A stretch of DNA of 64,000 nt from Cercophora sp. LCS_1 (Eukaryota > Ascomycota > Sordariomycetes > Sordariales > Lasiosphaeriaceae), in contig JAPZLL010000002.1 of NCBI GenBank assembly GCA_036250225.1, positions 1,612,001 through 1,676,000 on the forward strand, in the 5' to 3' direction. The number at the start of each line of letters is the position of its first letter. The stretch's first letter is position 1. This document shows, one piece after another, positions 1 to 10,529 of the stretch. A model generated the notes under the pieces. It saw only the letters and a program-made list of their open reading frames with translations, did no database searches and was not told the origin of the DNA. The position numbers were made by a program, and so were the translations under genes.

Positions 1-1724
1 CGACGGATCTGGACTCGACAGATGGCGAAAGCCCAGGATACTCGGATAGGTCTCATAGTCCTCCTCCGCTCGCGGCCCCCGAGGCGATGCAGCGCGCCAA
101 GAATCTGTCGCGAGAGCTCTCCGCTGCCAACATCCCTACCCATATCAGCGAGACAGGCGACCTGATGTTAGATATGACGGGTTTCAAGAACAACGATGAA
201 GATGCTCTGAGAGCAGAGATTCTCGCCCGAAATATTTTGACCGAGGAGCTCGACGGCAACTACGACATCGGCTCCCTCTTCGGAGTTGACGAGCGGGGCA
301 ACCTATGGATTTACAGCAGCGAAGAGGCCAAGGCGGCTGCAATGCACAGAGCCATGGAGTCCTCAATGCGCCCCACTCCTGCTCTGTCCATTGATGCGGC
401 ATCAGACCCTGGCTACCAGAGTGATGGTAGTGACATGACTGCTTCACCAACCGCACCAGTGCACAGAAGGGCCGAGTCTGATGTTGGTCAGATGGCCCTG
501 CAGACTCCTCCGAGCTCGCCCGGCACCCCAGCCGTTGGAGATCCCAACCGGAACTATGCTAAGACCTTGCGTCTGACTAGCGACCAGCTGAAAGCCTTGA
601 ACTTGAATCCGGGCGAGAACTCAATGAGCTTCACAGTCAACCGGGCGACATGCACGGCATACATGTACTTGTGGAAACACGAGACCCCCGTCGTCATTTC
701 GGATATCGACGGAACCATCACAAAATCCGATGCCCTCGGCCACGTGTTGAACATGATTGGCCGTGATTGGACGCATGCTGGGGTTGCGAAACTGTACACT
801 GACATCGTCACCAACGGCTACAATATTATGTACCTCACCAGTCGGTCTGTCGGGCAGGCTGATACCACAAGGGCGTACCTTGCGGGTATTGTCCAAGATG
901 GCTACAAGCTCCCACGGGGTCCCACCATCTTGTCACCTGACAGGACCATGGCTGCCCTCCGTCGCGAGATTTACCTCCGCAAGCCCCATGTGTTCAAGAT
1001 GGCAACACTTCGTGATATCCGCAGTCTTTACGGGCCAGACCGGACCCCGTTCTATGCTGGTTTTGGTAACCGTTTCACGGACCAGATCTCGTACCGAACG
1101 GTTGATGTCCCTCGAACACGCATCTTCACCATCAACTCGAATGCCGAGGTGTCACTGGACTTGCTGAGTCTTAACAAGCTCAAGCTTAGCTACGTCAACA
1201 TGACTGAAGTCGTCGACCACTACTTCCCACCAGTCAGCACCCTTATCAAGAGCGGCGGTGAGGAGTATACTGACTTCACGTACTGGCGCGATACGCCACT
1301 GGAATTGGACGAGTTCTCGGCTAGTGAATCTGAAGGCGACGACGACGATGAAGATGGCCACGGCGATGACGACGACAGCCAGTATGCCGAAGACGAGGAC
1401 GAAGAAATGGGCGAGGATCTCGGCGACAGTTATATGTCACGCGACTCGGTGGACGAGTATGGTGAAGGTAGCATCATGAGTGGAGACTACGGTGACGAGG
1501 GCCAGATGATGGGTTCAATGGTCCTCGAGGAGGAGGATGCGGACGATGAAGACGAAGAGGCTTCGGACGAGCAACAAGACATTCTCAGTCACAATCAACT
1601 TGTGGCACCGAAGGAGGAAGCCAAGGGTCATTCGCCCAAGATCACGGTTGCTGATCGAGAGGCTGAAGTGATTACCGGTGTGAAGAATCTGAAGGTGGAG
1701 AAAGAAGTTGAGGGAGAGGATTGA
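1..1724 (+). CDS. PAH1: Lipin-type phosphatidate phosphatase, 3' part (5' end outside window)
   Basis: This is the C-terminal 573 residues of a lipin/Pah1 (Smp2/Ned1) Mg2+-dependent phosphatidate phosphatase, which makes diacylglycerol from phosphatidate at the nuclear/ER membrane. The frame is open to the left edge (first full codon at base 3), so the start and the amphipathic N-lipin region lie upstream. The catalytic LNS2 domain follows, with the haloacid-dehalogenase motif DIDGTITKSD at 702-731 (DxDGT nucleophile) and the downstream conserved segment MYLTSRSVGQADTTRAYL. The last ~130 residues form a very acidic tail (runs of Asp/Glu at about 1336-1560), as in other fungal Pah1 proteins. 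No intron is needed in the visible part. It converges on TAF9. Family assignment is firm; gene naming follows yeast. Confidence 0.93.
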   Translation, partial: TDLDSTDGESPGYSDRSHSPPPLAAPEAMQRAKNLSRELSAANIPTHISETGDLMLDMTGFKNNDEDALRAEILARNILTEELDGNYDIGSLFGVDERGNLWIYSSEEAKAAAMHRAMESSMRPTPALSIDAASDPGYQSDGSDMTASPTAPVHRRAESDVGQMALQTPPSSPGTPAVGDPNRNYAKTLRLTSDQLKALNLNPGENSMSFTVNRATCTAYMYLWKHETPVVISDIDGTITKSDALGHVLNMIGRDWTHAGVAKLYTDIVTNGYNIMYLTSRSVGQADTTRAYLAGIVQDGYKLPRGPTILSPDRTMAALRREIYLRKPHVFKMATLRDIRSLYGPDRTPFYAGFGNRFTDQISYRTVDVPRTRIFTINSNAEVSLDLLSLNKLKLSYVNMTEVVDHYFPPVSTLIKSGGEEYTDFTYWRDTPLELDEFSASESEGDDDDEDGHGDDDDSQYAEDEDEEMGEDLGDSYMSRDSVDEYGEGSIMSGDYGDEGQMMGSMVLEEEDADDEDEEASDEQQDILSHNQLVAPKEEAKGHSPKITVADREAEVITGVKNLKVEKEVEGED

Positions 1725-2103
1725 AAGTCATCGAATTTGGTGTTCTGGGAGTCAGTGCTGCAGACGACATCAACTTGAATCGGCCGGGTGTAAAACTGCA
1801 TTTACCCATATGCATAGCGCGGCGTCGGAGGGAATCATGATTTAGCTGTTACATAGGTAGCCCATACAACCAAATGGATATCATTGCATTTTCGTCAATT
1901 AAATAGCGGAGGATTAGGGTATCAAGTCAATGTATTGTTTCCGGTTATTTACAGCCAAGCCATCCATCCCATCGAAGCCTTTTCTCTACGATAGAAATAA
2001 ACGGCTCCGCCCACCCTAACGCCTCAACACCACCCATACCATCCAGCCGTTGTCAATGTGCCATATCCATACATCTCAGTGGGAAACCCATCAAGAAAAC
2101 ATC
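1725..2103. other. Convergent intergenic region
   Basis: This stretch holds the 3' ends of the phosphatidate phosphatase gene (+) and TAF9 (-). I see no coding signal. It is AT-richer than its neighbours, as expected for fungal 3' UTRs. Confidence 0.7.
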
Positions 2104-2886
2104 TTACACTTCAACCATTTCTTCATCTTCCAATCCTTCATCCCCAAAGACATCATCCATCGTTCCGCCCTCCACACCATCTCCACCAACATCCTCGGTC
2201 TCAATACCCTCCATTGCCTCTCCAGCTCCCTCCTCATCCTCCGACGATTCTTCCCCTTCCTGGCCAGCCCAGACATCTCTCAGACCCCAACTCAACCCAT
2301 TCAACACGAACCGCTCGCTAGGCAACCTGACCCCCCATTCAGACGGCTGAACCCTAGGCAAAGCAACCTTGTTCCTCTCCCTCGCATTCTCAAGCATCCA
2401 CTCCTTGCTGATACCACCTCCCCCGCTCCGGAACTGATACCCCAGTCGACTCGCAATCGCAAGCTGCACTGCGTTCGAGCTGATCGCCGCGTCGCCAACA
2501 TTCACGGGCGCCGCGCCGCTTGAAGCCGAAGGCCGCGCACCGGCATGTGAAGTGTAGGGGTCTGCTGCGAGATGTAAAGCATCCGAGAGCACGGCGGAGG
2601 TGTGGCGGTAGGCGAAGTCGAGCAGGAGGAGCGGCACGCGCTGCTCGTACGAGGTGACGCCTTGCGCTGTGAGGAGGAGCTCGATTGTGCGCGCGTCGCG
2701 CGGCCGCGGGGCTGTAGCGGAGGGCGTCATGGGTGGGTGGTGGTGGAGTGCTTGTTGGGAGGGCGCGAGGGTTGTCGCTTGGGATGCAGTCTGGGTTGGT
2801 TGCGAGGTTTGGCTTGGTTGTGTTGGTGGTGGGAGGGTTTGGGAGGCTGAGGAGGGGGGGATGCCGTTTGCTTGCGGGGCCGACAT
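2104..2886 (-). CDS. TAF9: Transcription initiation factor TFIID subunit 9 (TAF9)
   Basis: Single-exon gene of 260 aa. TAF9 is a histone-fold subunit shared by TFIID and SAGA that pairs with TAF6. The start is the internal ATG at 2886 (MSAPQANG); the open frame continues upstream but without family-like sequence. After a Pro/Gln/Ser-rich leader of about 65 residues comes the TFIID-31 histone fold (PRDARTIELLLTAQGVTSYE, then LLDFAYRHTSAVLSDALHLA). The segment GGGGISKEWMLENARERNKV and the motif LPSERFVLNG follow. The C-terminal 60 residues are strongly acidic. It shares a divergent promoter region with HIS4. Assignment rests on the histone-fold region and its order of motifs. Confidence 0.9.
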   Translation of the reverse strand: MSAPQANGIPPSSASQTLPPPTQPSQTSQPTQTASQATTLAPSQQALHHHPPMTPSATAPRPRDARTIELLLTAQGVTSYEQRVPLLLLDFAYRHTSAVLSDALHLAADPYTSHAGARPSASSGAAPVNVGDAAISSNAVQLAIASRLGYQFRSGGGGISKEWMLENARERNKVALPRVQPSEWGVRLPSERFVLNGLSWGLRDVWAGQEGEESSEDEEGAGEAMEGIETEDVGGDGVEGGTMDDVFGDEGLEDEEMVEV

Positions 2887-3574
2887 TTTTTCGGCTCTCT
2901 TTGGCTTTCGGGTCGTCTGAAGAGGGTGTCGTCGGATGTGGAAGATCGGGATGGTGGTCGGATGGCGAAGATGGAGGTCACGTTGCTGCCATCGACGGTT
3001 CTCACGTTGTCGCAATCAGGCTAGTGGTATTGTGTGCGAAGTATCTCATTTAATTTAGGGCAAAATTGGGTCGCGATTGTTTTGCGAAGGTGAAAATCGC
3101 AAGCCGTGGCTGATTGTCGCAATGGAGAATGGTAAATCGTTGAAACGGTGAGTTGAGGCGCTGGCAGGAGACGTGACGGTCGCGTTCCAGTTCAAGATCC
3201 ACTGGTCCGTGCACCGATTGAGCTTCTGGAAGCTCCAGCCGGAAGTGCAATAATCCGTCACCGGGGTGCAGGGCCAAGATCTTATCAGCATTATCACCCC
3301 GCGAAAAAAGTTCTATCGGCGGAGGGGCCAAGGAGAGCAACCCCACCATCGCCGATGCAGGAGGCGAGGTCTGAGTGGATTGAGTCGGCGAGTCGGGAAC
3401 AGGCCATTGGCAAAAGTGTGTCATTATCATTTTTCCGCAGTCCCTCTTTCAAGGGGAAATTGAGGAGTCATAGCAACCGGGTTGGAGAAGAAAAATAAAC
3501 TTCAGTCCAACCACCGCTCATACGTTACAATTGCATAAACCATCTACCGTTTCCCGCCTGTCCGATCTTCCGCC
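2887..3574. other. Divergent promoter region TAF9 / HIS4
   Basis: About 690 bases between the two starts. It contains a TGACTC core on the minus strand (annotated separately) close to HIS4. No further open reading frame here resembles a gene. Confidence 0.6.
3465..3470 (-). promoter_or_regulatory. GCN4/CPC1-type TGACTC core upstream of HIS4
   Basis: The plus strand reads GAGTCA, i.e. TGACTC on the minus strand, about 105 bases before the HIS4 start. TGACTC is the core site bound by the general amino-acid-control activator GCN4 in yeast and its Neurospora equivalent CPC1, and histidine genes are classical targets. One hexamer is weak evidence alone; the position upstream of a histidine gene is what makes it credible. 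Confidence 0.45.
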
Positions 3575-6235
3575 ATGGAGACCACTCTCCCCCTTCCCTT
3601 CCTGGTCAGCGTCGCCGTGCCGCCAGGCCTGGGCGGTGCGAAGGAGGGACTGAACCGCGAGGAAGTCTCCTGCCTTGGGACTGTTTTCTTTGAGGTTGCG
3701 CCGTCCGTCGTCGAGAAGATCCTGCGCTTCCTTGGCCGCCACAACACCGAGTTCCATCCCTACTTCGACGTGACACGACTAGAGTCCCGCGGCGACATCG
3801 TATCCCTCCTCGACGCCGGCGCGCGCAAGGTGTTTGTAAAGCCCGAGCAGCTCCCAGACTTTGCCGAGTTCGGCTCCCGTGTTGCCCCCGTCGTGTCCGG
3901 CAGCAGTGCGGCATTGCTGGCCGCGGCCACCGAGAATGGCTTGCTTGTCACTGATTTCGACCTCTCCTCGACTGAGGCGGCGCAGTTTGTGGAGGAGAGC
4001 AAGTCGAAGAAGTCGAGCCAGCTGTTCGTCAAGCCGGTTGTTGGAACAGACCTGGAGAAGTTCATCGGCATTGCGGCACAGGCCAAGGCCATCCCCATTT
4101 TGCCCTCAACGGGGCTCTCGAGCAAGGGTGACGATGGAAAACTCGGGGTCTCCAAGATTCTTGCCTCGACATGGACCTCTGATCGTGCCGACAAGCTTAT
4201 TCCCACAGTGGTTTGCGACGAGAATGGTGCTGCTCTTGGCCTTGTGTACAGCAGCGAGGAGAGTGTGGGCGAGGCACTGAAAACACAGACCGGTGTTTAC
4301 CAAAGCCGGAAGCGCGGCTTGTGGTATAAGGGGGCTACGTCTGGGGACACACAACAGCTTATGCGGATATCGCTAGACTGTGATAATGACGCATTGAAGT
4401 TCGTTGTGAAGCAGACAGGGCGGTTCTGCCACCTCGAGCAGGCAGGTTGCTTTGGAGAGCTCAGGGGCATTCAGAAGCTGGAACAGACACTCATCTCGAG
4501 GAAAAAGTCGGCTCCTGCTGGTTCTTACACCGCCCGCTTATTTTCGGACGAGAAATTGCTGAGAGCCAAGATCATGGAGGAAGCCGAGGAGCTCTGTGAC
4601 GCAAAGACTCCTGAAGAGGTTGCCTTTGAGGCAGCCGACCTCATTTACTTTGCTCTGACAAGGGTGGTTGGTGCTGGTGTGGCTCTTGCTGATATTGAGA
4701 AGAGCCTAGACGCTAAGAGCTGGAAGGTCAAGCGAAGAACCGGAGATGCTAAGGGCAAATGGGCCGAGAAAGAGGGTATCAAGGTCGCGACAAAAGAGGC
4801 TGTCCCAACGCCACCAGCGGCCGAAGCACCAAAGGAGGCAGCCCCTGAGAAGATCACCATGAAGACACTTGACCTGTCCAAGGTTTCGGAGGAGGATCTC
4901 GACAGCGCCCTCAAGCGACCATCCCAAAAGTCGGCGGATGCTATCATGAAGATCATCACACCTATCATCAATGACGTCCGCAAGAACGGCGATAAGGCCG
5001 TCCTTTCATACACCCACAAGTTCGAAAAGGCAACGTCACTTACCTCGGCGGTGCTCAAGGCGCCGTTCCCGGAGTCGCTGATGCAACTGCCCGCTGAGAC
5101 GATCAAGGCGATTGACATTTCGTTTGAGAACATCCGCAAGTTCCATGCCGCTCAAAAGGAGGAGAAGCCCCTGCAAGTTGAGACTATGCCTGGTGTTGTC
5201 TGCAGCCGCTTCTCGAGGCCTATTGAGGCTGTCGGCCTTTACATCCCCGGCGGTACTGCTGTACTCCCCAGCACCGCGCTCATGCTTGGCGTTCCTGCCA
5301 TGGTAGCTGGGTGCAAGAAGATCGTCTTCGCTTCACCTCCCCGCTCCGACGGAAGTATCACGCCTGAGATTGTGTATGTTGCCCATAAGGTCGGGGCTGA
5401 GTCCATCGTGTTGGCTGGTGGCGCCCAGGCTGTTGCGGCCATGGCGTACGGCACGGAGAGTGTAACCAAGGTTGACAAGATTCTTGGTCCCGGTAACCAA
5501 TTCGTCACAGCGGCCAAGATGTTCGTCAGCAATGATACTAATGCCGGTGTCGGCATCGACATGCCTGCTGGTCCATCTGAGGTGCTCGTCATTGCCGACA
5601 AGGACGCCAACCCTGCGTTTGTTGCCTCGGACCTGTTGTCTCAGGCTGAGCACGGTGTTGACAGCCAAGTCGTTCTGATTGGTGTTGACCTTGACGATAC
5701 TCACTTGGCCGCCATCGAGGACGAGCTCCACAGACAAGCTATGGCTCTCCCAAGAGTCGACATCGTGCGTGGATCAATTGCGCACTCAGTGACCGTCCTG
5801 GTCAAGACGGTTGACGAGGCTATGCGCATCAGCAACAAGTATGCGCCCGAGCACTTGATCCTGCAGCTGAAGGACGCCGAGAAGGTCGTAGACCAGGTCA
5901 TGAACGCTGGAAGCGTCTTCATTGGCGAATGGACCCCTGAGAGCGTGGGCGATTATTCCGCCGGTGTGAATCACTCGCTGCGTAAGCACCCATTCCTGTT
6001 TCCCCCTTTGTCTGGACGTGAGGCTGACAGTAGCCCGACAGCAACATACGGCTATGCCAAGCAATACTCTGGAGTCAACCTTGCGTCGTTTGTCAAGCAC
6101 ATTACCAGCTCCAACCTTACGGCCGAGGGTCTCCGGAATGTCGGCGACGCTGTGATGCAGCTGGCCAAGGTTGAGGAGCTGGAAGCTCACAGGAGAGCAG
6201 TAAGCATCCGCTTAGAGCACATGAACCGGCAATAG
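3575..6235 (+). CDS. HIS4: Trifunctional histidine biosynthesis protein (phosphoribosyl-AMP cyclohydrolase / PR-ATP pyrophosphohydrolase / histidinol dehydrogenase)
   Basis: Catalyses steps 2, 3, 9 and 10 of histidine synthesis; the Neurospora equivalent is his-3. I infer two exons, 3575-5981 and 6042-6235, giving 866 aa. The 60-nt intron (GTAAGC...ACAG, branch GCTGAC) has no stop and is a multiple of three, so the unspliced frame stays open at 886 aa. Splicing restores the conserved NHSLPTYGYAKQYSG. An N-terminal region of ~220 residues leads to the cyclohydrolase domain (GVYQSRKRGLWYKGATSGD, about 285-305). The pyrophosphohydrolase domain follows (KIMEEAEELCDA), then a Pro/Ala/Glu linker (~405-425). 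Histidinol dehydrogenase runs from ~430 to the end (LYIPGGTAVLPSTALMLGVP; GPGNQFVTAAK; DMPAGPSE; SQAEHGVDSQ). A TGACTC element lies upstream. Confidence 0.95.
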   Translation: METTLPLPFLVSVAVPPGLGGAKEGLNREEVSCLGTVFFEVAPSVVEKILRFLGRHNTEFHPYFDVTRLESRGDIVSLLDAGARKVFVKPEQLPDFAEFGSRVAPVVSGSSAALLAAATENGLLVTDFDLSSTEAAQFVEESKSKKSSQLFVKPVVGTDLEKFIGIAAQAKAIPILPSTGLSSKGDDGKLGVSKILASTWTSDRADKLIPTVVCDENGAALGLVYSSEESVGEALKTQTGVYQSRKRGLWYKGATSGDTQQLMRISLDCDNDALKFVVKQTGRFCHLEQAGCFGELRGIQKLEQTLISRKKSAPAGSYTARLFSDEKLLRAKIMEEAEELCDAKTPEEVAFEAADLIYFALTRVVGAGVALADIEKSLDAKSWKVKRRTGDAKGKWAEKEGIKVATKEAVPTPPAAEAPKEAAPEKITMKTLDLSKVSEEDLDSALKRPSQKSADAIMKIITPIINDVRKNGDKAVLSYTHKFEKATSLTSAVLKAPFPESLMQLPAETIKAIDISFENIRKFHAAQKEEKPLQVETMPGVVCSRFSRPIEAVGLYIPGGTAVLPSTALMLGVPAMVAGCKKIVFASPPRSDGSITPEIVYVAHKVGAESIVLAGGAQAVAAMAYGTESVTKVDKILGPGNQFVTAAKMFVSNDTNAGVGIDMPAGPSEVLVIADKDANPAFVASDLLSQAEHGVDSQVVLIGVDLDDTHLAAIEDELHRQAMALPRVDIVRGSIAHSVTVLVKTVDEAMRISNKYAPEHLILQLKDAEKVVDQVMNAGSVFIGEWTPESVGDYSAGVNHSLRKHPFLFPPLSGREADSSPTATYGYAKQYSGVNLASFVKHITSSNLTAEGLRNVGDAVMQLAKVEELEAHRRAVSIRLEHMNRQ

Positions 6236-7587
6236 GCACAGTTTGCGGAGTAAGGTAGAATGGTTGGACGAAGAGAGAGCGGATCCGAGTTAATCTGTCG
6301 GTCAATGCAGTTTGGCGTCGAATTGACAGTTTGACAGGCCACTGGACATGCCACAGCCTCGGCGCAGTGTAACGTGAATCATGAGCTCAGCAGCAAGCAG
6401 ACTCAGCCCGAAATGACCAACAAATAATGACGCACTTTGTCTGCGACACAGTGAAGACAACGTCTGGGATCGAGGATTGGAGATCGGGGTCATCTGCCTT
6501 CAACGTTGTTTCTCGAAGCCCGGGCTGCACGCCACATCCGTCGGAGCGTGACCCGCCAAGAACCTTTCCGTCTCCCCCCACACGACAGGGAGTGCGGCTG
6601 CAAGCCCCCAATTTTAATTCCAATTGTGGATGGATATTGAAACGACAACCCCCATCCTCTGTCTTCCCGTCGGGAAACTGGTATTCTCCGGAAAGACTCG
6701 GGGTTTTCTTGCATTCCCGCTGCAATACCCAGGCCATGGTACCAGCTAGTTCTGGCTTCTTTCTTGACTCGATACGTCTTGAATCCGGAACCCTCGGAAA
6801 GGCACTTGCGCGTCCACTGCGGATGAAGTGCCAGCCTCACGGGCCAAGACGTTGCTTGCAGTTTAGATCTGAAAAGTAGGGCTGCCAAGCTATGCGCCAT
6901 GCCGATGATGCGTGAAAGCATCGCCTGTGGACGGGAGGGAAGGCGGCGGCCTCGGCTTGTGCAACGACGTACGGCCTGGTCCGTGACTTTGCGCAACATC
7001 ACTCAGCATCCAGACAACCAGGCGAAAAAATGCGGCCAACCAACGGCGCCGGGACCTGATGGTCGATTCCATCCCGTCGGCAACTTTTGTAACAGCAGAA
7101 GCCCGCCGTTCTCATTCGACGCGTGATGAACCTACGGTTCACCCCAGCGCATCTGATGTGATCCTTTGCGCTAAGCCTGGCCGAGACCTGCGCCATGCTG
7201 TTCAGGTTACCAATTTGCTCTGACATTCCTGGCTGGGCGAGCTCTGCGCCGCCAAAACAGGAAGCAAGAACGAATAACTACCCGGGGTCCGCTTTCTCCA
7301 TATGTTTGAAGTTTCCCTGTTTCGCATTCCCTTAGCGATTCGCGATCAGTCGTTACCACGCCGACTTCTTCTGCTTCGCTTTCGCATACCAGGCCATCTT
7401 TATTTTCTCGGCTTGCGTTTTTTTTTTCTTAGGATCCCTCGTCCAGCACTTGGTTGTGCGCCGGATCTCTCGGGCCCTCGCCGAACGCCCCCTTTTTTTC
7501 TTCCCCGAGAGCTTCTCTTCCTCTCCAGCTCGTTGGCCGTTTCGCCTTCTTCCTCTCGTTCATTTTTTTTTCTCTTTTGCGGAAACA
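6236..7587. other. Intergenic region between HIS4 and phospholipase B
   Basis: About 1.35 kb without a convincing gene. The last ~200 bases are strongly pyrimidine-rich with several T runs (7418-7430, 7490-7500, 7562-7575), typical of a fungal promoter and 5' leader. By position it corresponds to the interval that holds the cog recombination hotspot in Neurospora crassa (see findings). Confidence 0.5.
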
Positions 7588-9591
7588 ATGCATCTCCACC
7601 CTCTTCTTTCCGCGACGCTGCTGACCCTCGCCTCCGCTGAACCTATCCCAGTCCCGGGCCGGAACCACCACGATGCGGCCCTAGCGCGCCGCGCTCTGCC
7701 CAACTCGCCTTCGGGCGGTTACGCGCCGGGCGTCGTGCAGTGCCCGGCGAACAAGCCCACAATTCGGAGCGCCGGGTCCCTCTCGCCACAGGAGACGGAA
7801 TGGCTTGAGCTGAGGCGCAAAGCGACGGTTGACCCCATGATTGAGTTCCTGAAGCGCGCCAACATCGCCGGTTTTGATGCGGAAGCATACATCAAAGCTG
7901 CTGCTAACAATGTTTCGGCACTCCCAAATATTGCGATTGCTGCATCCGGGGGCGGCTATCGTGCGTTGATGAATGGTGCCGGGTTTGTGGCCGCTGCGGA
8001 TAGCAGGACGAAGGGGTCGACTGGGCAGGGAGGGATCGGAGGGTTGTTGCAGTCAAGCACCTATCTCGCGGGCTTGTCTGGTGGCGGCTGGTTGGTCGGC
8101 AGCATCATGACCAACAACTTCAGCACCGTCGAGACGCTGCGTGATACGACTTGGAAGTTCTCCAATTCCATTTTCAAGGGCCCCGAATCGAATGGCATCG
8201 GGTTGTTAAACACGGCATCCTATTGGGATGATATCGTTGACCAGGTGATGGAAAAGCGTGATGCTGGCTATGAGACTAGTCTCACTGATTTGTGAGCCTT
8301 CCTCAGGGGTGACGGCGCTTGTTGACAATGGCCTGCTAACAAACTTGGTAGCTGGGGTCGGGCATTGAGTTACCAACTCATCAACGCGCCAAACGGTGGC
8401 CCGTCTTATACGTTCTCAAGCATCGCCCTCACTGACGATTTCATCAATGCTCGCGTTCCGTTCCCCATCCTCGTCGCCGATGAACGCGAACCCGGCACCA
8501 AGATCATCTCCCTCAACGCAACCGTGTTTGAGTTCAACCCCTTCGAGACGGGCTCATCCGATCCAACGCTCTACGGCTTTGCCCCAACCCGTTACCTGGC
8601 GTCCAACTTTTCAGGGGGCGTCATTCCCTCGGACGGCCGTTGCGTCGAAGGTTTCGACTCGGCCTCCTTCATCATGGGCACATCGTCGTCGCTCTTCAAC
8701 GTCTTCCTCCTCCAAAACATCTCAGCCATCGACTCGATCCCCGGCTTTGTCGGTGACGCAATCGTGTCTCTCCTGACCGACATCGACCAGGACAACAACG
8801 ACATTGCCCAATACGTCCCGAACCCCTTTTACGGCTTCAACAACGCAACCAACCCCTCGGCGCCCTTCAAAGAGCTCGACCTCGTCGACGGAGGCGAAGA
8901 TCTCCAAAACATCCCCCTGACCCCGCTCCTCCTCCCCGCCCGCAACCTCGACGTCATCTTCGCCATCGACTCGTCGGCCGACACGGCCCAAAACTGGCCC
9001 AACGCCACTGCCCTCCGCGCCACCTACGACCGCTCCCTCTCCCCCATCGCCAACGGCACCCTCTTCCCGCCCGTTCCCGACGCAAACACGTTTGTCAACC
9101 TCGGCCTCAACGCCCGCCCCACCTTCTTCGGCTGCTCCCCTGCCAACTTCTCCCTCGCCCCAGGCCAATCCGTGCCCCCGCTCCTCGTCTACGTGCCCAA
9201 CGCGCCCTACACAGCGTTTAGCAACGTATCCACCTTTGACCCCTCCTACACTGACGAGGAGCGCAACTCCATCATCCGCAACGGCTACGACGTTGCGACC
9301 CAAGGCAACGGCACTTTGGACGCCCAATGGCCCACCTGCGTCGCCTGCGCCGTCATCAGCCGAAGCCTCTGGAAGACGGGCACCGCCGTCCCAGCCGCGT
9401 GCAATGAGTGCTTTGCGCGGTACTGCTGGGATGGAACGCTTGATACGGCTGATAAGGGACCGTATCTGCCTACGTTTAAGATCGGGAATGGGACGAGCAC
9501 CGAAATGTCTGGGGCTATGGGTGGGCACCGGCCGGCGTTGGGTGTTGCGGCGCTGATTGCGGCGCTTTCGATTGCTCTGCTGTTTGGTTAG
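7588..9591 (+). CDS. PLB1: Phospholipase B / lysophospholipase, secreted and GPI-anchored
   Basis: Hydrolyses acyl chains of phospholipids and lysophospholipids at the cell surface. Two exons, 7588-8291 and 8352-9591 (intron 60 nt, GTGAGC...GGTAG, branch CTAAC), give 647 aa. The join restores DFWGRALSYQL, which confirms it. The ATG at 7588 starts a signal peptide (MHLHPLLSATLLTLASAEP). The patatin/cPLA2-like catalytic parts are the Arg-bearing loop ASGGGYRALMNGAG, the nucleophile motif GLSGGGW (Ser at about residue 164), and the Asp motif DGGEDLQNIPLTPLL. Many NxS/T sites and a Cys-rich late segment suit an extracellular protein. The C-terminus ends in a hydrophobic tail (ALGVAALIAALSIALLFG), a GPI-anchor signal. 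It follows HIS4 on the same strand, as lpl follows his-3 in Neurospora. Confidence 0.94.
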
Positions 9592-10529
9592 GTGACTGAG
9601 ACGGTGATTCTAGTCATTGTAAATTAGGATATCAATTTGCTTTTTATGGGGACTGGCTGTTGTTTTCTAGGTTCCGGATTCCATGGGATGGGATGGGATG
9701 GGGGATAGGGTTGGATAGAGTTTTGGGTGAGCGAGCGCGTAATAGCGAGCTTTGGTTCACACGGATAGGGATATCAAATCAGTGTCTTGTCTTGCATTTT
9801 CCATGATGATCTGGTCAATACCATGGAAACGATTATGGAAATTCGGTAAAAATCGGTCCAAAACCCCATCTTTGCTTACCGAGGGAGGCGGTAGCAAAAA
9901 CACCAGAACAGTTGTTTACAACGAATAGCGCTTGGTTCACTTCCAAGTCCGTGTCTCAATCTGTTTTGTATTTTTGATTCGCTGCCGCTAACAGGGCTCG
10001 AGCGTCGACTGAGCATCATCGCTATCAGTCGTTTGGAGAAACGATCTGGAAATAATATAGCTTTGGTCCCTCAATTCCAGGGCAGATTCGACCAGGTTGG
10101 CGTGAGCATCAGCTCCCTCCATGTGCCAATTCTTCCTCCTTCCCCTGAACATGACAAGAAGCGCGACTACCTTTGTAACAGCCTCGGTCTCATGGTATCA
10201 TCCTTCGTCCGCTCCATAGAGCTTCAAGTAAACAGTATCGCGCGGACTCGGCATCCTTTCGCACTCGGATAAAGACAGAAAGAAACGCTGGGTCGTCAAT
10301 CATGAAATGCAGAGTAGGAAGGGCACTATAAAGCAAGGCTGTCATCAAGAGTCGAGATTTTCCTTCCTGCCGAATAGTCCAAAGGGAAATAAACGTTGTA
10401 GTTTTGTGTCCAGGGGCCAGTGGTTTACGGGCACAAGCTTGTGTGCCCAACCATTGCTCCGACACAGCCGGTGTTGCTAGATCATCCCCATCTAACAAGC
10501 AACAGGCAACAGAAGATGGATGACTTGTG
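9592..10529. other. Convergent intergenic region with short ATGGG repeat
   Basis: About 940 bases between the ends of phospholipase B (+) and the next gene (-). It contains four tandem ATGGG units at 9683-9702. I see no gene. Confidence 0.6.

Noticed and set aside
7060..7080. GGTCGATTCC resembling a tRNA B box
   Set aside because: Lacks the full B-box consensus, and no acceptor stem or A box can be paired around it.
8722..9528. 268-codon open frame on the minus strand
   Set aside because: Antisense to phospholipase B exon 2; Val/Gly-rich shadow.
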